In this document: in pieces, positions 26,076 to 37,200 of the stretch | Numbering within the stretch: position 1 is the stretch's first letter | Layout of the letters: each line of letters begins with the position of its first letter | The notes under the pieces: generated by a model | The model's input: only the letters and a program-made list of their open reading frames with translations | What the model was told of the DNA's origin: nothing | Database searches by the model: none | Translations under genes and position numbers: made by a program | Source of the DNA: JAABRU01 sp050180235 | GTDB lineage: Bacteria > Desulfobacterota > Desulfobacteria > Desulfobacterales > Desulfococcaceae | NCBI GenBank assembly: GCA_050180235.1 | Contig: JBFXEJ010000009.1 | Span: forward strand, 1-64,000 | DNA: 64,000 bases | Direction of reading: 5' to 3'

Positions 26076-27098
26076 ATGAAAAAACACTGTATGTGCAGGG
26101 GCATTGTCTGTCTTACACTTTTAACTGCATTACTGGGCAGTTGCGGGAATAAGGAAAAGCGGGAAGTCCTGATCGAAGGCAAGACTATGGGAACCTTCTT
26201 TCATATTAAAGTGATCACGTCTGAAAGCACCGGAAAACTGGAGGAAAAAATCAAACTGCGGCTCAAAGAGATCAACCGCAGCATGTCCACCTATGATCCG
26301 GACAGCGAAATCAGCCGGTTCAACCGCATCAGTGACACAGAAACCCGTTTTCCGCTTTCACAGGATTTTATGAATGTAATGACTGTGTCCGCAGAACTGT
26401 ACCGCCTTACAGAAGGGGCCTGGGACGGAACTGTTGACCCTCTGGTCAATCTCTGGGGATTTGGCCGTAAGGGGAAAAAACAGGGTCTGCCGGAATCCGG
26501 TGAAATTGAAGCACTGCTTCCGCATATCGGATTTCATCTGATTGAAATTTCAGCACAGGGTCTGAGGAAAACTGATCCGGCTGTGACACTGGATCTGGCC
26601 TCCATTGCCAAAGGTTATGGTGTGGATCAGGTGGCAAAGGTTATTGCGGAAAGCGGGATTACTGATTTTCTGGTGGAAATCGGCGGGGAAATCTATGCTT
26701 CAGGTCTGCGTCTGGACGGGAAAAAATGGCGGATAGGCATTAACCGGCCCAAAGCTGATGCGGACTTTGATGATGTTTATAAAGCTTTGGATTTGCATAA
26801 CAAAGGTTTTGCCACCAGCGGAGATTACCGGAATTTCTTCATGATGGACGGCAAACGTTATTCCCATGTTCTGGATCCGCGCACCGGTTATGCCGTGTCC
26901 AACCGTGTGGTCAGCGCGTCCGTGATTGCAGATACCTGCACTTTTGCAGACGGACTGGCCACTGCCCTGATGGTCATGGGTGCGGAAAAAAGCCTGGAAC
27001 TGGTAAACCGTCTGGAAAATGTGGAATGTCTGATCATTACGGAAGAAGAGGACGGAACTCTGAAAAATCATGGTTCAAAGGGATTTGAGATGCAATAA
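26076..27098 (+). CDS. apbE: FAD:protein FMN transferase (ApbE)
   Basis: 340 residues. ApbE covalently attaches FMN to Thr/Ser of exported flavoproteins such as NqrB/NqrC and RnfG/RnfD, which are common in sulfate reducers. It has a lipoprotein signal (LLTALLGSC, lipobox GSC), so it acts at the periplasmic face. Family motifs are present: GKTMGTFFHI, MSTYDPDSEISRFN, LDLASIAKGYGVDQ, VEIGGEIYASG and SHVLDPRTGY. The start follows aaaggg. No Rnf or Nqr genes are in the window, so the substrate is elsewhere. Confidence 0.94.
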   Translation: MKKHCMCRGIVCLTLLTALLGSCGNKEKREVLIEGKTMGTFFHIKVITSESTGKLEEKIKLRLKEINRSMSTYDPDSEISRFNRISDTETRFPLSQDFMNVMTVSAELYRLTEGAWDGTVDPLVNLWGFGRKGKKQGLPESGEIEALLPHIGFHLIEISAQGLRKTDPAVTLDLASIAKGYGVDQVAKVIAESGITDFLVEIGGEIYASGLRLDGKKWRIGINRPKADADFDDVYKALDLHNKGFATSGDYRNFFMMDGKRYSHVLDPRTGYAVSNRVVSASVIADTCTFADGLATALMVMGAEKSLELVNRLENVECLIITEEEDGTLKNHGSKGFEMQ

Positions 27099-27107
27099 AG
27101 CAGAACA

Positions 27108-27164
27108 GGCTTCCAGCTTGTGCCTGTGAACTGAAATTGGATATTTATTTTCAGAAATCACCTA
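27108..27164. mobile_element. MITE family A, half copy
   Basis: Only the right part (gcttccagcttgtgcctgtg...cagaaatcaccta) is present, directly after the apbE stop; the left terminus is missing. Confidence 0.6.
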
Positions 27165-27192
27165 AGCAGGTAAACGAAAATTTTCATTTATA

Positions 27193-27290
27193 ATACCAAT
27201 TCTTCATTGATTTGATACAATATTGTCAGTTTTTCCGCTGTTCCGCGTGTGCAAAAAAACCGCTCCGCCCAATTTCTGCACTCCTCCGGA
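27193..27290. repeat. Inverted copy of the 13206-13315 element
   Basis: ataccaattcttcattgatt...gatacaatattgtcag, then gtgcaaaaaaaccgctccgc...tttctgcac (27249-27281) and ctcctccgg: the reverse complement of the sequence at 13206-13315 with few changes. Confidence 0.65.
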
Positions 27291-27308
27291 TTTGTATTCC
27301 GGATTGGA

Positions 27309-27398
27309 TAGCGGGTCAAATCAGTTGATTCTGAAATTCCCCTCCCCCGGAGGGAGGGGAGTGTTTTTTCCGCGTCATCAGCCTGTTTGACCCACTAC
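27309..27398. mobile_element. MITE family E, copy 2
   Basis: tagcgggtcaaatcagttga...tgtttgacccacta, 90 bp, with inner cccctcccccggagggagggg palindrome. Followed at 27399-27511 by sequence with no gene. Confidence 0.65.
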
Positions 27399-27511
27399 CA
27401 ATTTTTTTACATGGAAACCTTAGGGACAAAAAAATTTTCGCCCTGTATCGGGTAAATTATTTTTTGGAATATCCCTTACAGGATTTTTTTCATCCTGAAT
27501 ATAACACTGCC

Positions 27512-28132
27512 TCATACCGCATCCGGATGATCCGCCATAAGCAGGGAAAAGGCAATGCCCCACATGGTGACGCAGACCAGCCCGTCCAGTACACGCCAGG
27601 CCGCAGGCCTCCGGAACAGGGGAGCGAGCATCTGTCCTCCCATGCTCAGGGAGAAAAACCAGATAAAAGAGGCGGTCATGGCTCCCATACCGAAAAATAT
27701 CCTTCCTGTTCCCGCGAACTGACCGCTGACACTGCCCATCAGAACAATGGTATCCAGATACACATGGGGATTGAGCAAAGTCACTGCCAAAGTGGCCAGT
27801 ATGACCGAGCGCAGTGTTGATACGGTTTCCGCGTCAGCCTCAAGTCTTCCTCCCCGCAGTGCCGAGCGGAAGGCTCCGAGTCCGTACCAGAACAGAAATG
27901 CGGCTCCGCCCCATGCGGCAAGCTGCATCAGAAAAGGCTGGGAAGCAACAAGGGTTCCAACGCCTGCAATGCCGACCGCTATCAGGGTGGCATCACACAG
28001 ACTGCAAATCAGGGCAATGATCATATGGTGATTGCGCCTGACACTCTGGGAAAGCACAAACGCGTTCTGCGCGCCAATAGCGATAATCAGCCCTGCGCTG
28101 ATTCCGAATCCCTGCAAAAACGGGATGAGCAT
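27512..28132 (-). CDS. LysE/ArgO family amino-acid exporter
   Basis: 206 residues, six predicted membrane helices, with the LysE N-terminal signature GISAGLIIAIGAQNAFVLSQ and the conserved DATLIAVGIAGVG and LNPHVYLDT motifs. The family exports arginine or lysine (ArgO/LysE) in antiport with protons. An aggagg site precedes the start at 28132, with a long A-rich spacer. It stands alone; the usual divergent LysG/ArgP regulator is not visible, so substrate remains uncertain between basic amino acids. Confidence 0.9.
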   Translation of the reverse strand: MLIPFLQGFGISAGLIIAIGAQNAFVLSQSVRRNHHMIIALICSLCDATLIAVGIAGVGTLVASQPFLMQLAAWGGAAFLFWYGLGAFRSALRGGRLEADAETVSTLRSVILATLAVTLLNPHVYLDTIVLMGSVSGQFAGTGRIFFGMGAMTASFIWFFSLSMGGQMLAPLFRRPAAWRVLDGLVCVTMWGIAFSLLMADHPDAV

Positions 28133-28210
28133 GAATTTTTTTTTCCTCCTGAAAGATTTTCATAAACAATGCCGCTGCATTGTCATCTTTGAATCTGTGA
28201 GTACAGTCTC

Positions 28211-28257
28211 TCAGAATCAACTGATTTGATCCACTGCCAATTTTTGCACTCCTCCGG
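28211..28257. repeat. Fused remnants of family E and the hairpin repeat
   Basis: tcagaatcaactgatttgat-ccactgcca (end of family E) runs directly into tttttgcactcctccgg (end of the hairpin element). Both are half copies. Confidence 0.5.
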
Positions 28258-28287
28258 AAAATTTCCGATCTGCTGCGCATCAGAAAA

Positions 28288-31200
28288 TTATCTGAAGGTC
28301 ACTGATATGCTGTGATCCCCTGTGATATTGCGGAAAACAAAGGAATTGTCCGCCGTCAGGTCCACGGGCTGACCATCTGCCAGAACTTCCGCGATTTCAT
28401 ACCCGTCTGCCGGAATCATCCGGAATGTCTGATCCGTTCCCCCATTTGCCGTTATTTTCCCGGACGGAATGATGCTGCCGTATGATCCGGCAGAGGCTGT
28501 GATGACATAAGTTTTTTCCGACAAAGGTCTGAAACTCACCTCAAGCACATGATCCGCACGGATGCTCACCAGAGTGAACTGACCGGCATTGTTGAGCCGC
28601 ACAGGAATGCCGTCCACCGTCACCTGATCGGTTCCGTATCCCGCATCCGGTTTCACACTGATGGTCAGATCATCTCCGGAATTTACAATGACCTCACCCG
28701 AAGGATCTGCACTGCCGCCTGAACCTGTGATAACTGTGATTTTGTGCTGGGTCGCGGGATCAAAATCCGGGATTTTTTCCGTGGTGGCAAACGCGTTGAC
28801 CGTGTTTCCGGCCCGGTCGCGGAAACGTCCGTAAATCTTTTTCATCCCGTCCCCATCTGTCAGTTTCCATGCCCGCTGCGGTGTCCAGCTTTCCCACTGC
28901 CCGCCCTGTCCGTAGGTGATATTGCTGAGATACACTTCAGCCGCACCTGCTGCGGCCAGTGACAGGGGAACTGTGCTTTCCTTTGTTGTGGCCTGCACCG
29001 AGATTTTCGGGTTCAGTGGGGCAACTGTGTCTGTGCGGAACGCTACAGACCGGGTTTCCCCAATCTGTCCCCGTGCATCCACAGCCGCGACATGGCAGTG
29101 GAAATCCGCATTGTCACCGGTCAGTCCGGTTTCTGTGACAGTGCGCACAGTGACGGGCCTGTTCCGGGGGGCCGTGCGCTTGCTGACGGCAAATGCGGAA
29201 TCTGTATTGAAAACGCAGTAGTATTTTTCCCCGGCATCCGGGTTTTTCCCATGCAGGGAAGGTTCCCATTTCACAGTCACAGTGCCGTCTGTGTATATCA
29301 CTTCCAAAGGCACAGGACGCAGATTGCGCACAGCGGTTTCGCCGGATTCGGATGCGGCTGCACGATCCTCTGCATTCCTGCTCCGGGCGGTGGGAATCTG
29401 CACTGTCTCACTGAAACGGAAATGCAGAGGGGTTCCGGGGCTGTAAGCAGCCGCAGAGGACTGATTATTTACACCAATGCCGTCATTTCCGGCCCACTGT
29501 GCCATCAGCAGATCATCTCCGGAATAAACCATGAATTTGAGTTCATACTCTGCATCCTGCCGCAGAGATTCATTGCTGAATGTCCCGTCAGGATTTGTGT
29601 CGGATGTCATCACAAATGCGCCCTGTTTTTCAAAAATGTCAATGAACACATCCGCGCCTGTCAGGGGAGTTCCGTCAGCATTGCACACGGTTCCGCTGAA
29701 TTCCGCTCCGGCTGCCGCTTTCAGATTCACGGTGTCATCCGGCCTGAGATTTCCGGCCTCCGCAGGCGGGAAATTCTCAGGATACGCTATGACCGTGTAA
29801 TCCTCCACTGCATTTCCCGCATCAGAATACCGGCGCAGTCCATTCACTGCAAATTTTCCTTTCTGATCCGTGATCACATTTCCGCTGAAATGCTCTTCGG
29901 ATTTCATGCTCTGGGAAAAAATCTCCACAGGCACACCGGCCAGCGGGGAGCCGTTCTCATCTGTCACGGTGCCGGAAATTTTTCCCGCACTGTGCATTGC
30001 AGCAGCAATGTTTCCGGAGGGTGAAAGATTTGTCATTTCTGTGTCCGTGTACCCCTCTGCTGTGACTGTGAGACTGTAATCTGCGGATTCCGGCATATTG
30101 CCGATGGCAAAACTTCCGTCTGCACCGGTGCGTGTTTCTGCGCGGAAGGATTTGCGTTCTGATGATGCCATCACACGCGCATCAGCAATCCGGCTTCCGC
30201 GTGCTGCATCCGAAACATTGCCGGTCATGGAAAAGGACGGCGTGAGCACAATGTTCATATCCGTATCCTCCCGGAGGGAAATGCCGGTGCGCGTGAACAC
30301 CGCAAACCGGGAATCCGCAGGCGGACGGGCTGTAACCGTGTAATCGTCTGCGGCAGGCAGCCCGTCAATGTCATATTCATTGGGAATGTGCAGATCCTGC
30401 ATTCCCGAAAGATCATCAGTGGATGTCACGAAAATATCCAGGGAATCTGAGGAAATTTCCACACGCACATTGGGAACCGGCTCCCCGTCCGTATCCAGAA
30501 TCAGACCACTGATGCTGAACACAGGCCGGGATGTCAGCGTGAAATCTGCATTCTGTGTTCCGGCTGCAATGCCGGTCAGTTCCTGCGGGGAATAAAGACT
30601 GTGCCGATCCGGCCGGGCCGTGACCCGGTAATCCGAAACAGGCGCAAGTCCCTGTATTTCATAGGTTCCGTCAGTGGAACTGAACGCACTTCCGCCTGCG
30701 GCCTGCGATGCGGCCTGGGCTTCGATCCATATGCCGGAAAGGGGATTTCCCCCGGCATCCCGCACAGTTCCTGAAATACCTTTCTCTTCGGGAATGGTGA
30801 TGTCAATGCCTGCCGCATTTCCGTTTATGACACTGACAGCCGCGGCTGCATTTCTGTCATACACTGCCTGATCCGGATCATAATACAGGGGGGAACCTTC
30901 ACTGCGGATCAGGCAAACTTTGTAATCTCCGGCAGTTTCCAGTCCGGAAATCGCATAGGTTCCATCCGCTGAGACAAAAGCGCCGCTGCCTGCATCCAGA
31001 CTGTCTGACCATGCCTCCGCGCGCAGTCCGCTGACAGCGGTTCCGGTCACAGTGCCGGAAATCACGGCCCCGGAATCAGGAACAAAATTCACATCAGGCG
31101 CATCTGCCCGTGTGCTGACCAAAACTGCACCCTTTTCATCAGCCGCACCTGTTCCGCCGTCTCCGCTGTAATAACGGGTGAGATAACTGTCTGAACTCAG

Positions 31201-34200
31201 GGACACAGTATAATCATCCGCATGAAGCAGCCGGGAAACGGTGTAAGACACGTCCCAGGCCCCGTTCTCATCAGGAATGATTTCCGCAGTGCCGGAAGAA
31301 CCTGTGGAAGCGGAATAAGCCCGGATCAGCACAGACTGGCCTGCTTTGGCGGTGTCCGGGAACATGATCCGTCCGGAAATTTCACCGGCCGGCGGTGTCA
31401 GCACAAAATCCACACCAATGGCACTGTTTTCCGAAATGTCAATCACATCGGCATGTTCCCAATCATCTTTGCTGTTGTACACCTGGTAGGCGTAATCTGT
31501 GGAACTGATTTCCGCCCGGTAATCATCCGCGGGCTTGAGTTCCGTGATGCTGTAGGGAATCACCTGCTCCCCGGTTCCCATGATCAGGAGAGGGGCTTTC
31601 ATCCAGTAATTCAGACTGCGTGACACCGCGTTGATGTAAATCTTCCTGTCCTTTTCCAGACCCGTGACAACACCGCTGATGGTGCGGATTTCCGGTCTTT
31701 CCGTGACTGTGATTTTCAGGAGATACACAGAACTTTCATCATCTCCGTCATTTACGGAAACCGGAACTGTCAGGGTTCCGGTAAATCCCTGAACAGGTGT
31801 GACAGTATGACCTTCCAAAGTGTAATTTTCTCCCGGCTGCAGAGTCATGGTGAACACTTCCGGATAAATGCTGTCCGGATCCTCCACAATCAGATCGTTC
31901 AGAGTCACGGTCAGGGACGTCATTTCCGTGGTGTTCAGGGTGTTGCTGGCTATAATGACAGGTGCGTCATTCACTGCTGCAACAGCAAGAATGAAGGACT
32001 GCAGGGTTTTCATTCCGCCGCTGTCTGTGACAGTCAGCACAATTTCATATTTCCTTGTGTCATCATTTCCCGGTGTTCCGGAAAGCACGCGGTCTTTGAG
32101 GCTCAGCCATGCAGGGAGATTTCCTGCTGTGACTGTGAAACTGTCATCAGGATCAGCATCTGTGAACGTGATTTCATACTGATAAGGCACGTCCTCAGTA
32201 GCGGCTGTTACCGGTTCACTGGTAAATTGGGGCGGATCATTGACATTGGTGACAGTCACGGAAAGCGTGAACACAGTGCTGGTGTTTTTTCCGTCATGCA
32301 CAGTCACCGGCACATGCAGGGTTCCGTAAAAATCCTTTACAGGTGTTATGGTGTTTCCCGAAACCGTGTAATTCTCTCCGGAGTGAACTGTCAGTGTAAA
32401 TTCAGCAGGATATGTGCTGTCCGGATCATCCGCTGTCAGATCATTCAGGGTCACGGTCAGTTCACCCTCCTCTGCCATGCTCAGACTGCCCTGACCGGTA
32501 ATGACCGGAATATCTCTGAAATCAGAAACTGTCAGGGTAAGATAAAAAATCTCACTGCTGACTGTTCCGTCATTCACATACACCGGTATGATCAGCACAC
32601 CGCTGAATTCTTCGGCCGGTGTCACCGTGTTTCCGAATACGGTGTAATTCTCTCCGGGCATAACAGTGAGGGTAAGGGAATCATTGTCCGGATCATCAGC
32701 AATCAGATAGCTTATCTGAATGATGATGGGTGTATCCTCGGCTGTGGAAAGCGGATTCTGTCCCGTGATGACCGGCACATCATTGACCGGGTTTACGGTC
32801 ACTTTCAGACTGAAAACATTGCTGTCATTTATGCCATCGTTCACCTGCACTGAAACAGCCAGTGTTCCATTGAAATTTTCAGCCGGTGTGATTTGGGTTC
32901 CTGACACTGTGTAACTGTCTCCGGTCTGCACAGTCAGAGTGAATCCGTCCGGATAAGCACTGTCCGGATCACTCACGATCAGATCCGTGAGATGAATCAC
33001 AGCCGGCATATCCTCGTCTGTGGCAACCGGATGCTGTCCTGTAATCAGAGGGGCATCATTCTGCGCGCTTACGGCAATCACAAAGGGGAAGGTATTGCTG
33101 GCCGCGCTTCCGTCATTTACCGTGACAGGAACAGTCAGGGTTCCGGTAAAATCCAAATCCGGTGTGATAATATTTCCGCTCCGGGTGTAACCGGAACCGT
33201 CCCCGGCTGTGATGGTGAAGTCATTAGGCCAGACACTGTCCGGATCTGCAACCAGCAGAAAACCGGCTGTAATTGCAATAGAGGTATCTTCCTGTATGGT
33301 CACTGCATTCTGTCCTGTAATGGCCGGCGCATCATTGACCGGATGCACAGTGACAGTGAGATTGAAAACATTGCTGTCATTTTCCCCGTCATTCACCTGC
33401 ACAGGAACAGAGAGATTTCCGCTGAAGTTCTCATCCGGAGTGACCGCTGTTCCGGAAAACGTGTAATTATCTCCGGTCTGAACAGTCAGAGTGAAGCCGT
33501 CCGGATAGGGACTGTCCGGATCTGTCACAGTCAGATCGCTGAGCAGAACAGTGACTGCTGTGTCCTCATCTGTGAAAACCGCTTTCTGGTTTGTGATCAG
33601 CGGGGAATCATTCTGCGCTGTCACAGTAATCACAAAGGAGAAGGTATTGCTGTCCGCTGTTCCGTCATTTACCGTGACAGGAACAGTCAGGGTTCCGGTA
33701 AAATCCGGATTCGGTGTGATGGTGTTTCCGCTCCGGGTGTAATTGGAACCATCTCCGGCTGTGATGGCGAAATCATCAGACCAGACATTGTCCGGATCTG
33801 CAACCACCAGAAAACCGTCATCTATTGCAAGAGAACTGTCTTCCGGTATGCTGACCGCATTCTGTCCTGTGATGACAGGCGCGTCATTGACCGGGTTCAC
33901 TGTGACAGCAATGTTGAATATGTTGCTGTAGTCTGTGCCGTCATTTACCAGAACAGGAACAGAAAGATTTCCGCTGAAATCCTTATCCAGTGTGACAGTT
34001 GTTCCGGAAACCGTGTAATTGTCTCCGGGCTGCACAGTAAGAGTGAATCCGTCCGGATATGTGTTATCCGGATCTGTCACAACCAGATATGTGAGATGAA
34101 TCTCAACCGCAGTGTCTTCCTCTGTGGCAACCGGGTTCTGATCTGTGATTACCGGCGCATCATTGACCGGGTTCACTGTAACAGTCAGATTGAAAATATT

Positions 34201-37200
34201 ACTGTCCAGTCCGCCGTCATTGACAGTGACCGGAACAGTAAGCGTGCCGGTGAAATTCTCAGCCGGTGTAATTTCTGTTCCGGAAACCGTGTAACCGGTT
34301 CCGGTCTGCACAGTCAGAGTGAAACCGTCCGGATATGTATTGTCCGGATCAGTCACGGTCAAATCTGTCAGTTGAATCACAAGAGCCGTGTCCTCATTCA
34401 CAGAAAGCGGATTCTGCCCTGTGATTTCAGGTACATCATTGACCGGGTTCACGGTCACGGTCAGATTGAAAATATTACTGTCCAGTCCGCCGTCATTGAC
34501 AGTGACCGGAACAGTGAGCGTGCCGGTGAAATTCTCAGCCGGTGTAATTTCTGTTCCGGAAACCGTGTAACCGGTTCCGGTCTGCACAGTCAGAGTGAAA
34601 CCAGTCGGATAAGTATTATCCAAATCCGTTACAATGAGATCTGTCAGTTGAATCACAAGCGGAGTGTCCTCATTTACGGAAAGCACATTCTGGGATTCAA
34701 TCACAGGCGCATCATTGACCGGGATTACAGTAATGACAGACAGAACACTGAGGGAATCTGCAAATCCGTCATTTGCAGTGAACGACAGGGAACGGATTCC
34801 GGCCACCGGTACAGGACTGAGATTCTCATAGGTGATGCCCTGCATCAGCAGGTTCAAATCCGCCAGAGGCATTTCCGCTCCGCCCTGACCGGTAATCAGA
34901 AAAACACCTGTGCTTTGCGTATAAGTTATTGTGAATATCGTCGAACCTGCATTTCCCCCTGTGGTTTTGTCTGCATTCTGGGGGAAATCTGTTCCTCCGA
35001 TGGTGATGATTTCATCTGCTCCGTCTGCAATGCCCGTGACGGTAAGGGTCAGACTGACTGCATTCCCTGTGTCTGTCACAGCCGCATCACTGTCGGCCAC
35101 TGCCGCAGCAGATCCGCCTTCGGTGAAGGTGATTTCACTGTTCCCGTCATCCAATCCTCCGAGGCTGTTATCCGGATCAAGGTTTATGACCGGAGCCGTG
35201 TTGCCCCCGGTTCCCTGAACCGCAAAATCATAGGGATTTTCATCACAGTCACTGCTGGCGACAGTAACTGTGGCCGTGCGCAGTCCAAGTGCAGACGGAT
35301 CAAAGGTGACATCAAAATTTGCTGAATTTCCTCCGGTTATTGTGGCCGGCAAAGTGATGCCGCTGACTGTGAAATCAGAGGCATCTGTGCCGCTTACAGT
35401 GATGGAATCTGCCCCAAGAATCAGATCGCCTGTGCCTGTGTTTTCAACGGTGAAGGTGTGGACAACTGATCCGCTGCCTGCATCCGCACTGCCGAAATCC
35501 GTGTCATCGGCTGCGGCCGGTGCAGTATCTCCGTCCGGTATGGAAATGCCCAGACCTGTTATATTAATCTCCGGCTGCGGAGCGGGTGTGGTTCCGCTTA
35601 TACTGGCAGCGGATGCAACAAAATTGGATGCCGTGCCGGTTTTGGCAAAACCAATCATTGTGCCGTGATTTGTTCCTTTGATGTCAGTCACTTCCGGAGC
35701 GGGAATGCCCGTGTTGTCTCCGCCTGCAATGCCCCGGTTGAAGTTGTAATACGCCACCAGACCGGTTTCAGTGCCGGTCAGTTCGCAGTTCATGGCTGAC
35801 TGGATTTGAGCGCAGTCGCGGGCAACATTCCAGATGCGGACTTCATCCAAAGCGCCGTTGAAAAACATAGCCGGTCCAGAACCGTCATTATCGGGGCGCG
35901 CTCCGAGAAAAAGATTGAGGTCCCCGGAGCTGGAATAAGTCGGGCTGTTCAGAATGTTGGAATCCTGAACACCATTAATATATATTTTTCCTGTTCCGGT
36001 TGTTCCGTTACCGTCATAAGTTGCAGCAATATGAGTCCAGACTCCGGCATTGATTACTTCATCCGAGTTGACGAAACGCCACGATGAGCCGTCCGGAACT
36101 ACCAATTGAATCTGCCCTGCCGGTTCAACCCTGAGTTCAAAATTATTATTGTAATATGGGCTTAAATTATATATTTTCGAAGCGATCACCATACAGGAAC
36201 TCAGCGAATTTACTTTAATCCACGCTTCTATGGTAAATTGAGCCGGATTGATGCCGACACCGCAATCCACATAATCATCCACCCCGTCAAAATCCAGCGC
36301 ATTGCCGGGGGGTATCATGACTGTGGTTGTATTTCCGCTTGCCGGAGCAATGGATGTCAGATAATTTTCACTTCCGCCTGTTCCGTTGAATTCATATACT
36401 GCCACAAAATAGGTCAGTCCGGGCGTGAGTCCCGTGACAGTGACAGTATTGCCGGTTCCGTTATAAACCGCGTAATTTCCGGTTCCGATCTGCGTGCCGG
36501 AGCCGAAAGCCGCATTTGCAGTGTAAGTTGCACCGTCAACGGGATTGGCATTAACCGCACTGCCCGCTTTGATCAGCACAATGCGGTTTGTGCCGCTGCC
36601 GGGCGTCCAGTTCACGGTCATGGATGTGCCGGTTACGGATGCGAAATTTACCCCGGAAGCCTGAGAGGTCGGTTCCGCAACTAATGTAAAGGCGGATTCA
36701 TAAGCGCCGATATCAATCATTGAATTCTGAATACGCGGATTTCCTGCCAAATCTGCGGGTGTTGTATTCGCACTGTTCAACCCTGTGTTTGAACATGGTA
36801 TGCCGCCTCCGGGTACAGTGTTGAGCGAATAATCTCCCACAGCAAAGGGCGATTCCGTCAGATACTGCATATTTGAAATGGATGCACTCGGCAGGTAGTT
36901 GTTCAGGGTTACATTGCCGTTTACGGAACAGTTGATAAACGGGGTAGGCGGTCCCCAGGTTCCGATATATTCATTTTGCGTATTGTAGATCAGACAGTTG
37001 GTAAATGAAGGGCCGGGAAGTATTGCCCCATTGAATGTCGAAAACAGTTCGGCATACAGACCGCCAGTAGCGGTATTGTCGGCAATGGTGCAGTTGATAA
37101 AACTGCCGCCCTGGTATGCGCTGACACCCCCGTTCAGCGGTGCGGTATTGTTTGTGATCAGACAATTAACAAGTGTACCTCCGTTTACCATCATCACTCC

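Noticed and set aside
32992..35325. Long plus-strand open frame (777 codons) opposite the giant protein
   Set aside because: It is the antisense of the repeat region; its sequence repeats in step with the cadherin-like units, has no domain and lacks a ribosome site.
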